Positions 36,398 through 45,063 of a stretch of 64,000 nucleotides of DNA are shown here, in pieces; within the stretch, counting starts at the first letter, position 1, and every line of letters starts with the position of its first letter. The stretch is from an uncultured Prevotellaceae bacterium (GTDB lineage: Bacteria > Bacteroidota > Bacteroidia > Bacteroidales > Bacteroidaceae), in NCBI GenBank assembly GCA_900315075.1, contig OMXV01000007.1, positions 62,001 through 126,000 of the forward strand, read 5' to 3'. The notes beneath the pieces were generated by a model. It did no database searches. It had not been told where the DNA came from and saw nothing but the letters and a program-made list of their open reading frames with translations. The position numbers and the translations under genes are program-made.

Positions 36398-36516
36398 CAG
36401 TACTAATTGCCTGTGGTCAAAGTGGTGTAACAAGAATAACCTTGATGTCTGCTTTCAGTTCCGCAGTTATTGGGAATGTTGCTTTGAATGGAATAAAACA
36501 AATTGTGCTAATCGAA

Positions 36517-38085
36517 ATGAATAACCTAAAATGTCTGATTATGTGGTTGTTGCTTGCAACGACTATAATGCCTACTATGGCAGAAAATGGTACAAAACTG
36601 GAAGCGGAAGATGCCAATTACACTAACTGTACGTTGGTTCGAGACAGCCGTTATTCGGGGGGGAAGGCTATCGAGATGACTGATGAACATGCAAAGTTAA
36701 CCTTTGTGTTTCATGCCGAAGAAAAAGGAAAGTACATGGTTTCTGTGGGCTATGACGGACTTTATGGTGATAAAGAAGTCGTCTTGTCTGTTGGTGGGAA
36801 CAAAGGCACTTTCGTTACAAGGGGGCGTGGTGAAACTGCTGTGGGTACCTTCTTTATGAGCCAAGGTAATAATACAATTGTCATCACTCCAAGTTGGACA
36901 TGGTTCCGTATCGACTACATACGGATAGAGAAGAACGATAATTCTTTGGCATTTAGTATCCAACCCTCACCTGTCGATCCCCAAGCAGCAGATTGTGCGC
37001 GAATATTATATTCATTCCTATATGACAACTTTGGAAGAAAATCCATCTCGGGTATGATGACAGGCGATATGACATCGGCTAACGGAGACATTACACAGCA
37101 CGACGATGTGAAAACCGTATATCAGGTATCTGGTAAATATCCTGCATTGGTAGGTTTCGACTTCATGAATGCCACAGGGGCACAGGGTAACGACCCATGG
37201 GCAAGAGACTATACTAACGCCGCCATTATCTTGGCCAAAGACCTTTGGCAAAAGGGAGGAATTCCCAATTTCACTTGGCATTGGCGCGACCCCAGTCGCA
37301 AAACATGGGAATTTTATACAGACAGATGCAATATGAAGATTACCGATGCCTTGAATGCAGACGGCACATGGAACACTTCTTCCCAACTTTATCGCAACAT
37401 TATCAACGACATTGACGAGGTGGCCGACTATTTCCTTGACTTGCAGAAAGATGGTGTGGCCTGCATTTTCCGTCCACTGCACGAGGCCAGTGGGGGATGG
37501 TTCTGGTGGGGGCGTGAAGGTGCTGGCCCGTTCCTGAAACTCTATCATTTGGTGTTTGAGGAAATGGTGAATGTGAAAGGGGTGCACAATGTTATCTGGG
37601 TATGGAATGCCGGTGAACACGATACCGACTGGAATCCTGGCGACGAATACTACGATGTGATCTCGGCAGACATCTATAATCCAAACTATGACTATTCGAG
37701 CAATTACGTTACTTTCGACAAGTTGAAGGCACTCACTGAGGGTAAGAAGATTATCGCCCTGTCGGAGAATGGACCTATTCCTGACATCGAGAAAGAAGTG
37801 GAAGAAGAGGCTGTTTGGTCATGGTGGATGCCATGGTATCAGACTTGGGGTGGCAATTTTGTCAACCAGACCAGCCGCGAACAGTGGATCAAGTGCATGA
37901 ACGACAATCGTGTCGTGACACTCGAAGACCTATCGGCAGGATGGGATGCCTATGCTGGCATTAGCTATCAAGAGACAGAACCAACTCCCCGTACTGCTAT
38001 CTACGACCTTCAGGGGCGCCGTCTCACGAAGGCTCCATCAAAGGGATTGTATATAAAAGGTGGAAAAGTCCTTATGGGGAAGTAA
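36517..38085 (+). CDS. CBM35-GH26 secreted beta-mannanase
   Basis: The 522-residue enzyme should cleave beta-1,4-mannan or glucomannan. A signal peptide (to about 22), a CBM35-like module (about 26-138, KLEAEDANYTNCTL to WFRIDYIRIEK), a GH26 barrel (about 158-490) and a tail ending SKGLYIKGGKVLMGK are seen. The acid/base is E323 (FRPLHEASGGWFWWG) and the nucleophile E417 (IALSENG), with the usual GH26 HWRDPS segment. I chose ATG 36517: the frame is open from 36358, but that start lies upstream of the likely promoter and would hide the signal peptide. The tail resembles type IX sorting domains. Confidence 0.92.
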   Translation: MNNLKCLIMWLLLATTIMPTMAENGTKLEAEDANYTNCTLVRDSRYSGGKAIEMTDEHAKLTFVFHAEEKGKYMVSVGYDGLYGDKEVVLSVGGNKGTFVTRGRGETAVGTFFMSQGNNTIVITPSWTWFRIDYIRIEKNDNSLAFSIQPSPVDPQAADCARILYSFLYDNFGRKSISGMMTGDMTSANGDITQHDDVKTVYQVSGKYPALVGFDFMNATGAQGNDPWARDYTNAAIILAKDLWQKGGIPNFTWHWRDPSRKTWEFYTDRCNMKITDALNADGTWNTSSQLYRNIINDIDEVADYFLDLQKDGVACIFRPLHEASGGWFWWGREGAGPFLKLYHLVFEEMVNVKGVHNVIWVWNAGEHDTDWNPGDEYYDVISADIYNPNYDYSSNYVTFDKLKALTEGKKIIALSENGPIPDIEKEVEEEAVWSWWMPWYQTWGGNFVNQTSREQWIKCMNDNRVVTLEDLSAGWDAYAGISYQETEPTPRTAIYDLQGRRLTKAPSKGLYIKGGKVLMGK

Positions 38086-38207
38086 TCGACTCAACTTTTA
38101 TGAAGTTATGAGTTCGCTTCGCTTGCATTTTATGAGATTATGAGATGATAAACGCCGTGAAATGAAAAATAATCCTAAAAATATTTTAAAAATCCAAATT
38201 AAAATCT

Positions 38208-38215
38208 TATCTTTG
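38208..38215 (+). promoter_or_regulatory. Likely -7 box for the GH28-SusC-SusD unit
   Basis: TATCTTTG followed by CCG lies 39 bp before the GH28 ATG. A TTTA at 38185-38188, 19 bp upstream, may act as the -33 element. Confidence 0.65.
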
Positions 38216-38254
38216 CCGCATAAATAACGAATTATTTCTAATAACTACGAAAAC

Positions 38255-39610
38255 ATGGCGAGAGTTTTGATGTTATGCATGATGCTATGGGCATCCCTTG
38301 CTGCTACATCTCAGAACATATACGATATTAAAGACTTCGGAGCCATTGGTGACGGAGTTGCCGATGATGCCGCTGCCATCCAACGTGCCATCGACCGATG
38401 CACTGCCGATGGTGGAGGTAAGGTGCTTGTGCCCCGTGGACATACGTTTATCGCTGGGCCGATATGCCTGAAGTCGAATGTGGAATTGTATTTGGAGCCT
38501 ACATCAACACTGAAAGCTTCACCCGACGAAAGTAAATATCGTCAAAGTGCCTTTGGTGCCAACGAGGGCGAAGGGATGATGTGGATTTATGCCGAGCATG
38601 CCGAGCATATTGCAATCACTGGCCAAGGTACCATCCATGGCAATGGCATCGCATTTATGGGAGCCGAACTCGACGACTCCTACGAATTGAAGCCTGTCAC
38701 TACTTTCGACCCACGTCCACATGTGCTTACACTAATCGATGTGAAAGGATTGATTATCCGCGATGTCACCATCTGCGAGGGTGCCTATTGGACAGTTCAT
38801 CTCATTGGTTGCCATGATGCAGTGATCGATGGTATTAATTTGCTTAATAACCTGAAGATTCGCAATGGTGACGGTATCGACCTCGACCACTCAAGTAATG
38901 TACGGATAGCCAATTGCCATATCACTAGTGGCGACGACTGCATCTGTCTGAAAAACCGCAGAGAGTATGAAAAGTATGGCTCATGCCACGATATCGTGGT
39001 AACCAACTGTGTGATGACAAGTCGCTCATGCGCCATTAAAATTGGCAGTGAGAATATGGATTCGATATACAATGTGCTCTTCGACAATTGCATCATCACG
39101 GCCTCCAATCGTGGGTTAGGCATCCAAAACCGCGATGAGGGTACGGTCACCGATATCGTCTTCTCAAACATCCTGTTGCAATGCCAGCTGTGGTCTGACG
39201 TATGGTGGGGAAAGGCGGAGCCTATCTATGTGACATCCTACCCACGTGCTAATGGAAACCATAAGGATGCCAACTGGCGATTCCCCAAGGGAGAGACAGT
39301 GGGGCGCTGCGGCGAGGTTAGCCGTATCTATTTCAACAATATTACGGCAGCGAGCGAGAATGGTTGTTTCGTAGGAGGCGACACACCAGACAAGGTGAAT
39401 CATATTTATTTTAATAATGTGAATATCACCTTGAAACGTTTTACCGCATACCCCACAGGAGTATATGATAAACGCCCTTGCCGGGACGAAGGTTTTGTAC
39501 ACGACCGCCTCTATGGCGTCTATGTGGAACAAGCGACTGATGTCCATACCGATGGCTTGCAAGTAACTGCTGCCCCAGACATGGATTTTGGAGGAATGAC
39601 CACAAACTAA
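38255..39610 (+). CDS. GH28-family glycosidase with atypical active-site motifs
   Basis: A 451-residue exported beta-helix enzyme (signal peptide to about 19). The opening DIKDFGAIGDGVADDAAAIQRAID is typical of GH28. The catalytic Asp set is kept: NGDG (204-207) and GDDC (D227, D228). The GHG motif of classic polygalacturonases is replaced by SCA (258-260), and the RIK motif by RGLGIQNR (286-293). It is therefore a GH28 of a divergent subgroup, and plain homogalacturonan should not be assumed as substrate. It lies 30 bp upstream of the SusC gene and probably leads this operon. Confidence 0.85.
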   Translation: MARVLMLCMMLWASLAATSQNIYDIKDFGAIGDGVADDAAAIQRAIDRCTADGGGKVLVPRGHTFIAGPICLKSNVELYLEPTSTLKASPDESKYRQSAFGANEGEGMMWIYAEHAEHIAITGQGTIHGNGIAFMGAELDDSYELKPVTTFDPRPHVLTLIDVKGLIIRDVTICEGAYWTVHLIGCHDAVIDGINLLNNLKIRNGDGIDLDHSSNVRIANCHITSGDDCICLKNRREYEKYGSCHDIVVTNCVMTSRSCAIKIGSENMDSIYNVLFDNCIITASNRGLGIQNRDEGTVTDIVFSNILLQCQLWSDVWWGKAEPIYVTSYPRANGNHKDANWRFPKGETVGRCGEVSRIYFNNITAASENGCFVGGDTPDKVNHIYFNNVNITLKRFTAYPTGVYDKRPCRDEGFVHDRLYGVYVEQATDVHTDGLQVTAAPDMDFGGMTTN

Positions 39611-39640
39611 CATTACATAAACCCTAAAAACAAAACAATT

Positions 39641-42600
39641 ATGCTAAAAGTACGAAACAAAATGAAAAGAGCATTGTGCAAAACGCTGTGTACAGCGGCT
39701 TTGCTCTTCTTTGGTGGCGTAGCAATGGCACAGAACAATGTTTCGGGTATTATTACCGATGAGCAGGGTGAACCGCTCATTGGTGTGACCGTGACAGAGG
39801 TTGGCACCAACAATGCCACTGTGACCGACATTGACGGACGCTACAGTCTCAACGTAAAAAATGGAGCAAGACTAAGCGTCTCATACGTGGGTTATGCCAC
39901 GCAGACCATTAGCGCAGGTCAGAGCGTTCAGATGAAGGAAGACCAGGAAGTTCTCAATGAAGTGGTGGTAGTAGGTTATGGTACCATGCGCCGTAAAGAC
40001 GTTACCAGTTCCATTACCACAGTGAAGTCTGAGGACTTGAACAAAGGTGTCTTCGCCGACCCCGCTTCCATGTTGCAAGGTAAGGTGGCAGGTCTTACCG
40101 TTACCACATCTGGCGACCCCTCCGGCACACCAAGTATCACACTCCGTGGTGCATCGTCTCTGCGCGAGGGTGAGGCTATGCAGCCTTACTATGTCATCGA
40201 TGGTATTCCAGGTGTTGACATCTCCATGGTTGCTCCCGATGATATCGAGTCAATCGACGTGCTGCGTGATGCCTCGGCTACCGCTATCTATGGTTCCAAG
40301 GCTGCCAATGGTGTGATAATCATCACTACCAAGAGCGGACAGGAAGGAAAGACCAATGTATCCTACAACGGTTATGTGGCATTCGACAAGGTGCTCAAAA
40401 CTCTGGACATGGCCACAGCAGACGACCTTCGTAAGTCGGGCTTGATTGGCAATGAGCAGGACGGAGGTGGTGACACCGACTGGCAGGACGAAGTGCTCCG
40501 CACAGGTTTCAGCCACAACCACAACGTGAGTATCTCAGGTGGCAACCAGCACACCAAGTACATGGGGTCAATCAACTACATGAGTCGCGAGGGTGTGGTC
40601 AGAGGCACTGACATGAATCGTGTCAATGCACGTACATTGCTTACCACCAAAATCCTGAAAGACCATCTGGAAATCTCTCTCGGACTCAATGCCATGCAAG
40701 GAAGACACAAGGGCGTGCCTATGGGTGCCTCCACGGGTGCTAACGCAGGTAAGAGTGTGCTCGATGCTATGAACTACTATTCACCCACCAACCCCGTACG
40801 CAATGCAGACGGCACATGGTATGAATCGTATATTGGTTCGGCCAACTACAACCCTCTGTCAATGATCTATGAGGACAACAACCGCAATGAGTGGAAACGC
40901 ATACAGTACATCGGCAAGGCATCTTTGAAGATTGTCGACGGTCTTGTATGGAATGCTAACTACTCATACGACAGTGGACAGAATACCTATAGCTGGTATC
41001 AGACACATCAGACACAGATGGACAAAGGATTCGACGGACGCGCACATCGCGATACCTATCTGCGTCACAACCAGACTTTTGAAACCTATGGTAACTATGA
41101 CATCACTTTCAAAGACAATAGCAAGATTGGATTGATGGCAGGTTATTCTTGGGAAGAGCGTGTAGGAAACGATGGCTTCGGTGTCACTGTCAACAATTTC
41201 TATAATGATGTGACTGGATTCTGGAATCTCCGCTATGCCAACAATATCAATGGTATTACCGATGTACAAGGTTCATCACGCACCAAGATACGCAACATCT
41301 CGTTCTACGGACGTGCAAACTTCTCCTACAAGAGCCTCTATATGTTGCAAGCTACTATCCGCCGCGATGGTTCGTCGGTGTTTGGTAAAGACCATAGATG
41401 GGGTACCTTCCCCTCTGTTTCTGCTGCATGGAACATCGCCGAGGAGAGCTTTATGAAGAACCAGAGACTCTTCAGCCAACTGAAACTCCGTGTTGGATAT
41501 GGTGTCAGTGGTAATGCCATGGGCTTCGGTGCTTATGATGCTATCGCTACCTACGGACTTAACACCAACTCGTTTGAGTATATCCTCCCTGATGGAACAA
41601 GATATACCATGTACGGCATTGAGGCACAAAACAACCCCAATCCCGACTTGAAGTGGGAGCGCACGGCAATGACCAACATCGGTCTTGACTTCGCATTCTT
41701 CGGAGGTAGGGTTAACGGTAGCTTGGAATACTACATCAAGAAGACCAGCGACCTGATTTGGAGCTATGGTGTGTCAACCAACATCTATCCACTCAACTGG
41801 ATTCGTGCCAATGTAGGCGACATCACCAACAAGGGTATCGAGTTTACCTTGAACGCCACACCTGTGAAGACACGCAACTTCCAGTGGCAGACCACCATCA
41901 ACCTCTCACATAACAAGAATACCGTTGACAAACTCTCTAACGCTACCTATAGTGTCGACTATGTCAATGAGGGCGAACCCAATATCGGTGGTATTTCTTC
42001 CTCTGGCTACACACAGCGCATTATGGAGGGTGAACCTCTCGGTACATTCTGGACATACCAGCATGCTGGCTATGACGCCAATGGCAATAGTGTGTTTTAT
42101 GTAAATGACCTTAACTCCCACAAGGAAACAGATGGCACCGTACAGGCAGACACCTATCAGAATGGTAATGGCGACTGGGTAACCTCCAGTCCCAAGGATG
42201 GCGACAAGACCAACTGTGGCGATGCACAGCCAAAACTGGTCTATGGATGGAACAATACATTGACACTTAAGAACTGGAGCCTTACTGCATTCTTCCAGGG
42301 AGTCCTTGGCAACAAGATACTCAATGCCACAAAGGCTCACTATAGCTACCAAGGTCACCTCGCTGGTGGTAAGAACGTGCTCGCCGAAGTTGTCAACGAC
42401 AAGGCTTGGCAGGCTGACGCCAATGCACACATCCCCTCCGATCTATATATCGAGGATGGCAGCTACTTGCGTCTCGCTTCTCTGACACTTGGCTACACCA
42501 TCAAAAACCTCGGCGGATGGGCACAGAGTATGCAACTCTACGGTACTTGCAACAACCTGTTCACACTTACCGGCTACTCTGGCATCGACCCAGAAGTCAA

Positions 42601-43168
42601 CCTCGGCGGACTTACACCAGGTATCGACTATCGTGAGACATTCTATCCACATACCCGTTCATTCATTCTCGGTGTGAAAATCAACTTCGAGACCAAGGCT
42701 ACAACCGGAGGAACAAGAGTCATTACCGATAATGCTGAAATCGACCGCCTGAATGGTGAAATCAACCGCCTTCGTGCACAAGTCGATGAACTGGAGGGCA
42801 GAAAGCCTCAGACTCAGATTATCGACAATAGCCGCGTAATCACATTCCCATACCTCGTTAACTTTGTCATTGGTACTTCCGACGTGGTGAACCGTGAGAA
42901 AGTGAACCTCGAGACTGTGGCACAGATGATGAAGGCTACGCCTAACAAGAAGTACAATGTCATTGGTTATGCCGACAAGCAGACTGGTTCGGCTGAGAGG
43001 AATAGACAACTTGCACAGCAGCGCGCACAGAATGTATACAACATCCTGGTCAACCAGTATGGCGTTCCTGCATCACAGATTCTCAAAGACTCTAAGGGTG
43101 GTGTCGACTATATGTATTTGAACGACCCACAGCTGAGCCGTTCAGTGGTTATCTCTGAGGTGGAATAA
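39641..43168 (+). CDS. SusC/RagA TonB-dependent transporter fused to an OmpA-like domain
   Basis: A 1175-residue outer-membrane transporter. After the signal peptide come the carboxypeptidase-D-like domain (about 34-100), EVVVVGYGTMRRKDVTSS, the plug (to AANGVIIITTKSG) and the barrel, which ends at HTRSFILGVKINF (residue 1016), where SusC proteins normally stop. A further 159 residues follow: a heptad coiled coil (NAEIDRLNGEINRLRAQVDELEG) and an OmpA-like domain (about 1060-1175) with the diaminopimelate-binding Asp (D1112, GYAD) and Arg (R1128, LAQQRAQNV). The fusion is a single uninterrupted frame. A start at ATG 39662 (MKRALCK) is also possible. SusD follows directly. Confidence 0.94.
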   Translation: MLKVRNKMKRALCKTLCTAALLFFGGVAMAQNNVSGIITDEQGEPLIGVTVTEVGTNNATVTDIDGRYSLNVKNGARLSVSYVGYATQTISAGQSVQMKEDQEVLNEVVVVGYGTMRRKDVTSSITTVKSEDLNKGVFADPASMLQGKVAGLTVTTSGDPSGTPSITLRGASSLREGEAMQPYYVIDGIPGVDISMVAPDDIESIDVLRDASATAIYGSKAANGVIIITTKSGQEGKTNVSYNGYVAFDKVLKTLDMATADDLRKSGLIGNEQDGGGDTDWQDEVLRTGFSHNHNVSISGGNQHTKYMGSINYMSREGVVRGTDMNRVNARTLLTTKILKDHLEISLGLNAMQGRHKGVPMGASTGANAGKSVLDAMNYYSPTNPVRNADGTWYESYIGSANYNPLSMIYEDNNRNEWKRIQYIGKASLKIVDGLVWNANYSYDSGQNTYSWYQTHQTQMDKGFDGRAHRDTYLRHNQTFETYGNYDITFKDNSKIGLMAGYSWEERVGNDGFGVTVNNFYNDVTGFWNLRYANNINGITDVQGSSRTKIRNISFYGRANFSYKSLYMLQATIRRDGSSVFGKDHRWGTFPSVSAAWNIAEESFMKNQRLFSQLKLRVGYGVSGNAMGFGAYDAIATYGLNTNSFEYILPDGTRYTMYGIEAQNNPNPDLKWERTAMTNIGLDFAFFGGRVNGSLEYYIKKTSDLIWSYGVSTNIYPLNWIRANVGDITNKGIEFTLNATPVKTRNFQWQTTINLSHNKNTVDKLSNATYSVDYVNEGEPNIGGISSSGYTQRIMEGEPLGTFWTYQHAGYDANGNSVFYVNDLNSHKETDGTVQADTYQNGNGDWVTSSPKDGDKTNCGDAQPKLVYGWNNTLTLKNWSLTAFFQGVLGNKILNATKAHYSYQGHLAGGKNVLAEVVNDKAWQADANAHIPSDLYIEDGSYLRLASLTLGYTIKNLGGWAQSMQLYGTCNNLFTLTGYSGIDPEVNLGGLTPGIDYRETFYPHTRSFILGVKINFETKATTGGTRVITDNAEIDRLNGEINRLRAQVDELEGRKPQTQIIDNSRVITFPYLVNFVIGTSDVVNREKVNLETVAQMMKATPNKKYNVIGYADKQTGSAERNRQLAQQRAQNVYNILVNQYGVPASQILKDSKGGVDYMYLNDPQLSRSVVISEVE

Positions 43169-43208
43169 TATGAAAACTTATCAATCAAAACTCAGAAAGT
43201 ATAAGAAT

Positions 43209-44906
43209 ATGAAAACGAATATAAAGCTATTTTTCGCAGCTGGCCTGATTGCACTGACCGCCGGCTGTACAGACTTGGATGTGACACCCGAGGCCCAATA
43301 CACGGAATACCCCAATAGTGAGGCTGCCGTGGAGGCACAGATGGCAGATGTCTATTTCCACCTCCGTGGCACACTCGGACGCCGATACATGGAGTCGCAG
43401 GCACTCTCATCCGACGAGTGGGTGGGTATCAGCTTCGATGGCGACTATGCCGATGGTGGCATCTACGCACAGTGCTCACTGCACAATTTCGACCCCACCA
43501 GTGCATGTATAGACTGGTATGAGGATGTCTCTGCCGGTATCACAAAAGCCAACCGTGTTATTGTCAATATGGGTGGCGAGGAGAACGATGCTACGGCACA
43601 GGCTCGTTTCATGCGTGCCTACTATACATGGATTCTCATGGACTGCTTTGGAGATACGCCAATCCTCAGTAAACTGGCTTCCGAGGGTGAGCAAATCGAT
43701 CGCGCTCCACGCGCCGAGGTGGCTCGTTGGATAGAGAGTGAACTCAAGGCCATCATCGACTTGCTGCCAACCAATGTTGATGTCAGCACCTATGGCAAAC
43801 CAACTCGCTATGCAGCAGAGGCTCTGCTTGCCAAACTCTACATCAACTGGCCAGTCTATACTGCTTCAACACCAGGAGCATACGATGCTGCCAGCTACAG
43901 CAATGAGCATATTAACGACGTGGTGACACTTTGCGACGACATCATCAAGAGTGGTAAGTTTAGCCTCTCAGAGGGTGCCAATGGCTATCGCTCAAAGTTC
44001 TTCCCCAACAATGGTCCGCAAATCAAGGATTTCATCTATGCTATGCCTTTCGATGCTATTACAGCACAGGGATTCCAATATTGCCGTCCACGTATCTGGC
44101 GTCAGGGACGTAATGATGGTGACGGTGGACCTGGTTACTTCGGTTCAGATATCGGTAACTCTACAGGTGGTAACTTCTCCATCTCGCCCGAGATGTCAGA
44201 CCGCCTTATGGAACTGGCTTCTGACGACCGACAGGAGAATATCCTCGCTGGACAGATTTATATGTTCGACCCCACTACCTATGCCAAGACCAGTACTCCG
44301 TATAAGTATAAGGGACAGGAAATCGTTCTCGACAAGACCATCCGCTTGAAATACACCGATGCTGACAACAATGCTCACTATATTGAGTATGGGGATGGTA
44401 TTAAGAATACAGCCCTCTATCCTGCCGACTGCTCGATGCTTAACACTGGCAAGGATGTGAAGGGATGGAGTCAGGGATACAAGTCGGTGAAATACTTCGT
44501 CATCCGTGAGGACTTCATCAACGGCCGTAACCAGTCCAACGACTTGCCTATCTTCCGCTATGCAGACATCCTGCTGCTCAAGGCTGAGGCTATCGTGCGT
44601 GGCGCTTCTGCAACCAACGGACAGACACCGCAGGGCCTTTTCAATGAAATCCGCACTTATGTCAATGCTCCAACACTCGCAGGTGCTCCCACTCTGGAGA
44701 ATATCTACGATGAGCGTGGACGTGAACTCTTCGACGAGAATTGGCGCCGCAACGATATGATTCGCTTCGGACACTTTGAGGATGAATATGGATTCCACCG
44801 TAAGGGATTCCCCACGGCACGATTCGACAAGGAGTGCCGCATATTCCCAATACCGAAGAGTGTACTTGACAAAAACACCAACTGGAAACAAAATCCAGGA
44901 TATTAA
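43209..44906 (+). CDS. SusD/RagB-family glycan-binding lipoprotein (second PUL)
   Basis: Partner lid protein of the SusC-OmpA fusion. From ATG 43209 it has 565 residues and a lipobox LTAGC (Cys 20) followed by TDLDVTPEAQYTEYPNSEAAVEA. TPR-like parts include ITKANRVIVNMGG and MRAYYTWILMDCFGDTPIL; the C-terminal half has FRYADILLLKAEAIVRG and DERGRELFDENWRRNDMIRFG. An in-frame ATG at 43170, two bases after the SusC stop, would add 13 residues; the later start leaves a normal lipoprotein signal. A very strong hairpin begins at the stop codon. Confidence 0.95.
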   Translation: MKTNIKLFFAAGLIALTAGCTDLDVTPEAQYTEYPNSEAAVEAQMADVYFHLRGTLGRRYMESQALSSDEWVGISFDGDYADGGIYAQCSLHNFDPTSACIDWYEDVSAGITKANRVIVNMGGEENDATAQARFMRAYYTWILMDCFGDTPILSKLASEGEQIDRAPRAEVARWIESELKAIIDLLPTNVDVSTYGKPTRYAAEALLAKLYINWPVYTASTPGAYDAASYSNEHINDVVTLCDDIIKSGKFSLSEGANGYRSKFFPNNGPQIKDFIYAMPFDAITAQGFQYCRPRIWRQGRNDGDGGPGYFGSDIGNSTGGNFSISPEMSDRLMELASDDRQENILAGQIYMFDPTTYAKTSTPYKYKGQEIVLDKTIRLKYTDADNNAHYIEYGDGIKNTALYPADCSMLNTGKDVKGWSQGYKSVKYFVIREDFINGRNQSNDLPIFRYADILLLKAEAIVRGASATNGQTPQGLFNEIRTYVNAPTLAGAPTLENIYDERGRELFDENWRRNDMIRFGHFEDEYGFHRKGFPTARFDKECRIFPIPKSVLDKNTNWKQNPGY

Positions 44907-44953
44907 TACTACTAAAGAAGGGAGGCCTCAAGCCTCCCTTCTTTAGTAGTATT
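44905..44953 (+). terminator. 22-bp perfect hairpin directly after SusD
   Basis: Arms 44905-44926 and 44932-44953 are perfectly complementary with a 5-nt loop, starting inside the SusD stop codon. There is no T-run, only an AT-rich repeat. With a new promoter at 44994-45024 it likely separates SusCD from the glycosidase genes or stabilises the SusCD mRNA end. Confidence 0.85.
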
Positions 44954-44993
44954 GAAAATTGAAGATTAATTATTTATTTTGATACATATTTAT

Positions 44994-45024
44994 TTTGTTT
45001 TTCCCCCCATTCTTGTTATCTTTG
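44994..45024 (+). promoter_or_regulatory. Promoter of the GH92 gene cluster
   Basis: TTTG (44994-44997), a 19-bp spacer and TATCTTTG (45017-45024) match the consensus. The ATG at 45064 is 39 bp downstream, which also excludes the longer frame that begins at 44995. Confidence 0.8.
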
Positions 45025-45063
45025 TGGGCACTTAAATACTATGGACATCATCTATTTAAAAGC

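Noticed and set aside
36209-36406. 65-codon frame over the candidate small RNA
   Set aside because: It starts at TTG inside the first stem, crosses the terminator-like hairpin and the GH26 -7 box, and has no match.
36358-36516. N-terminal extension of the GH26 gene (53 residues from 36358)
   Set aside because: It would start upstream of the likely -7 box and place an unlikely sequence before a good signal peptide. ATG 36517 is better.
44196-44891. Minus-strand frame opposite the second SusD
   Set aside because: It is antisense to a well-supported SusD gene and shows no domain.
44995-45063. N-terminal extension of the first GH92 gene
   Set aside because: The stretch contains the promoter (44994-45024). 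The signal peptide begins at ATG 45064.
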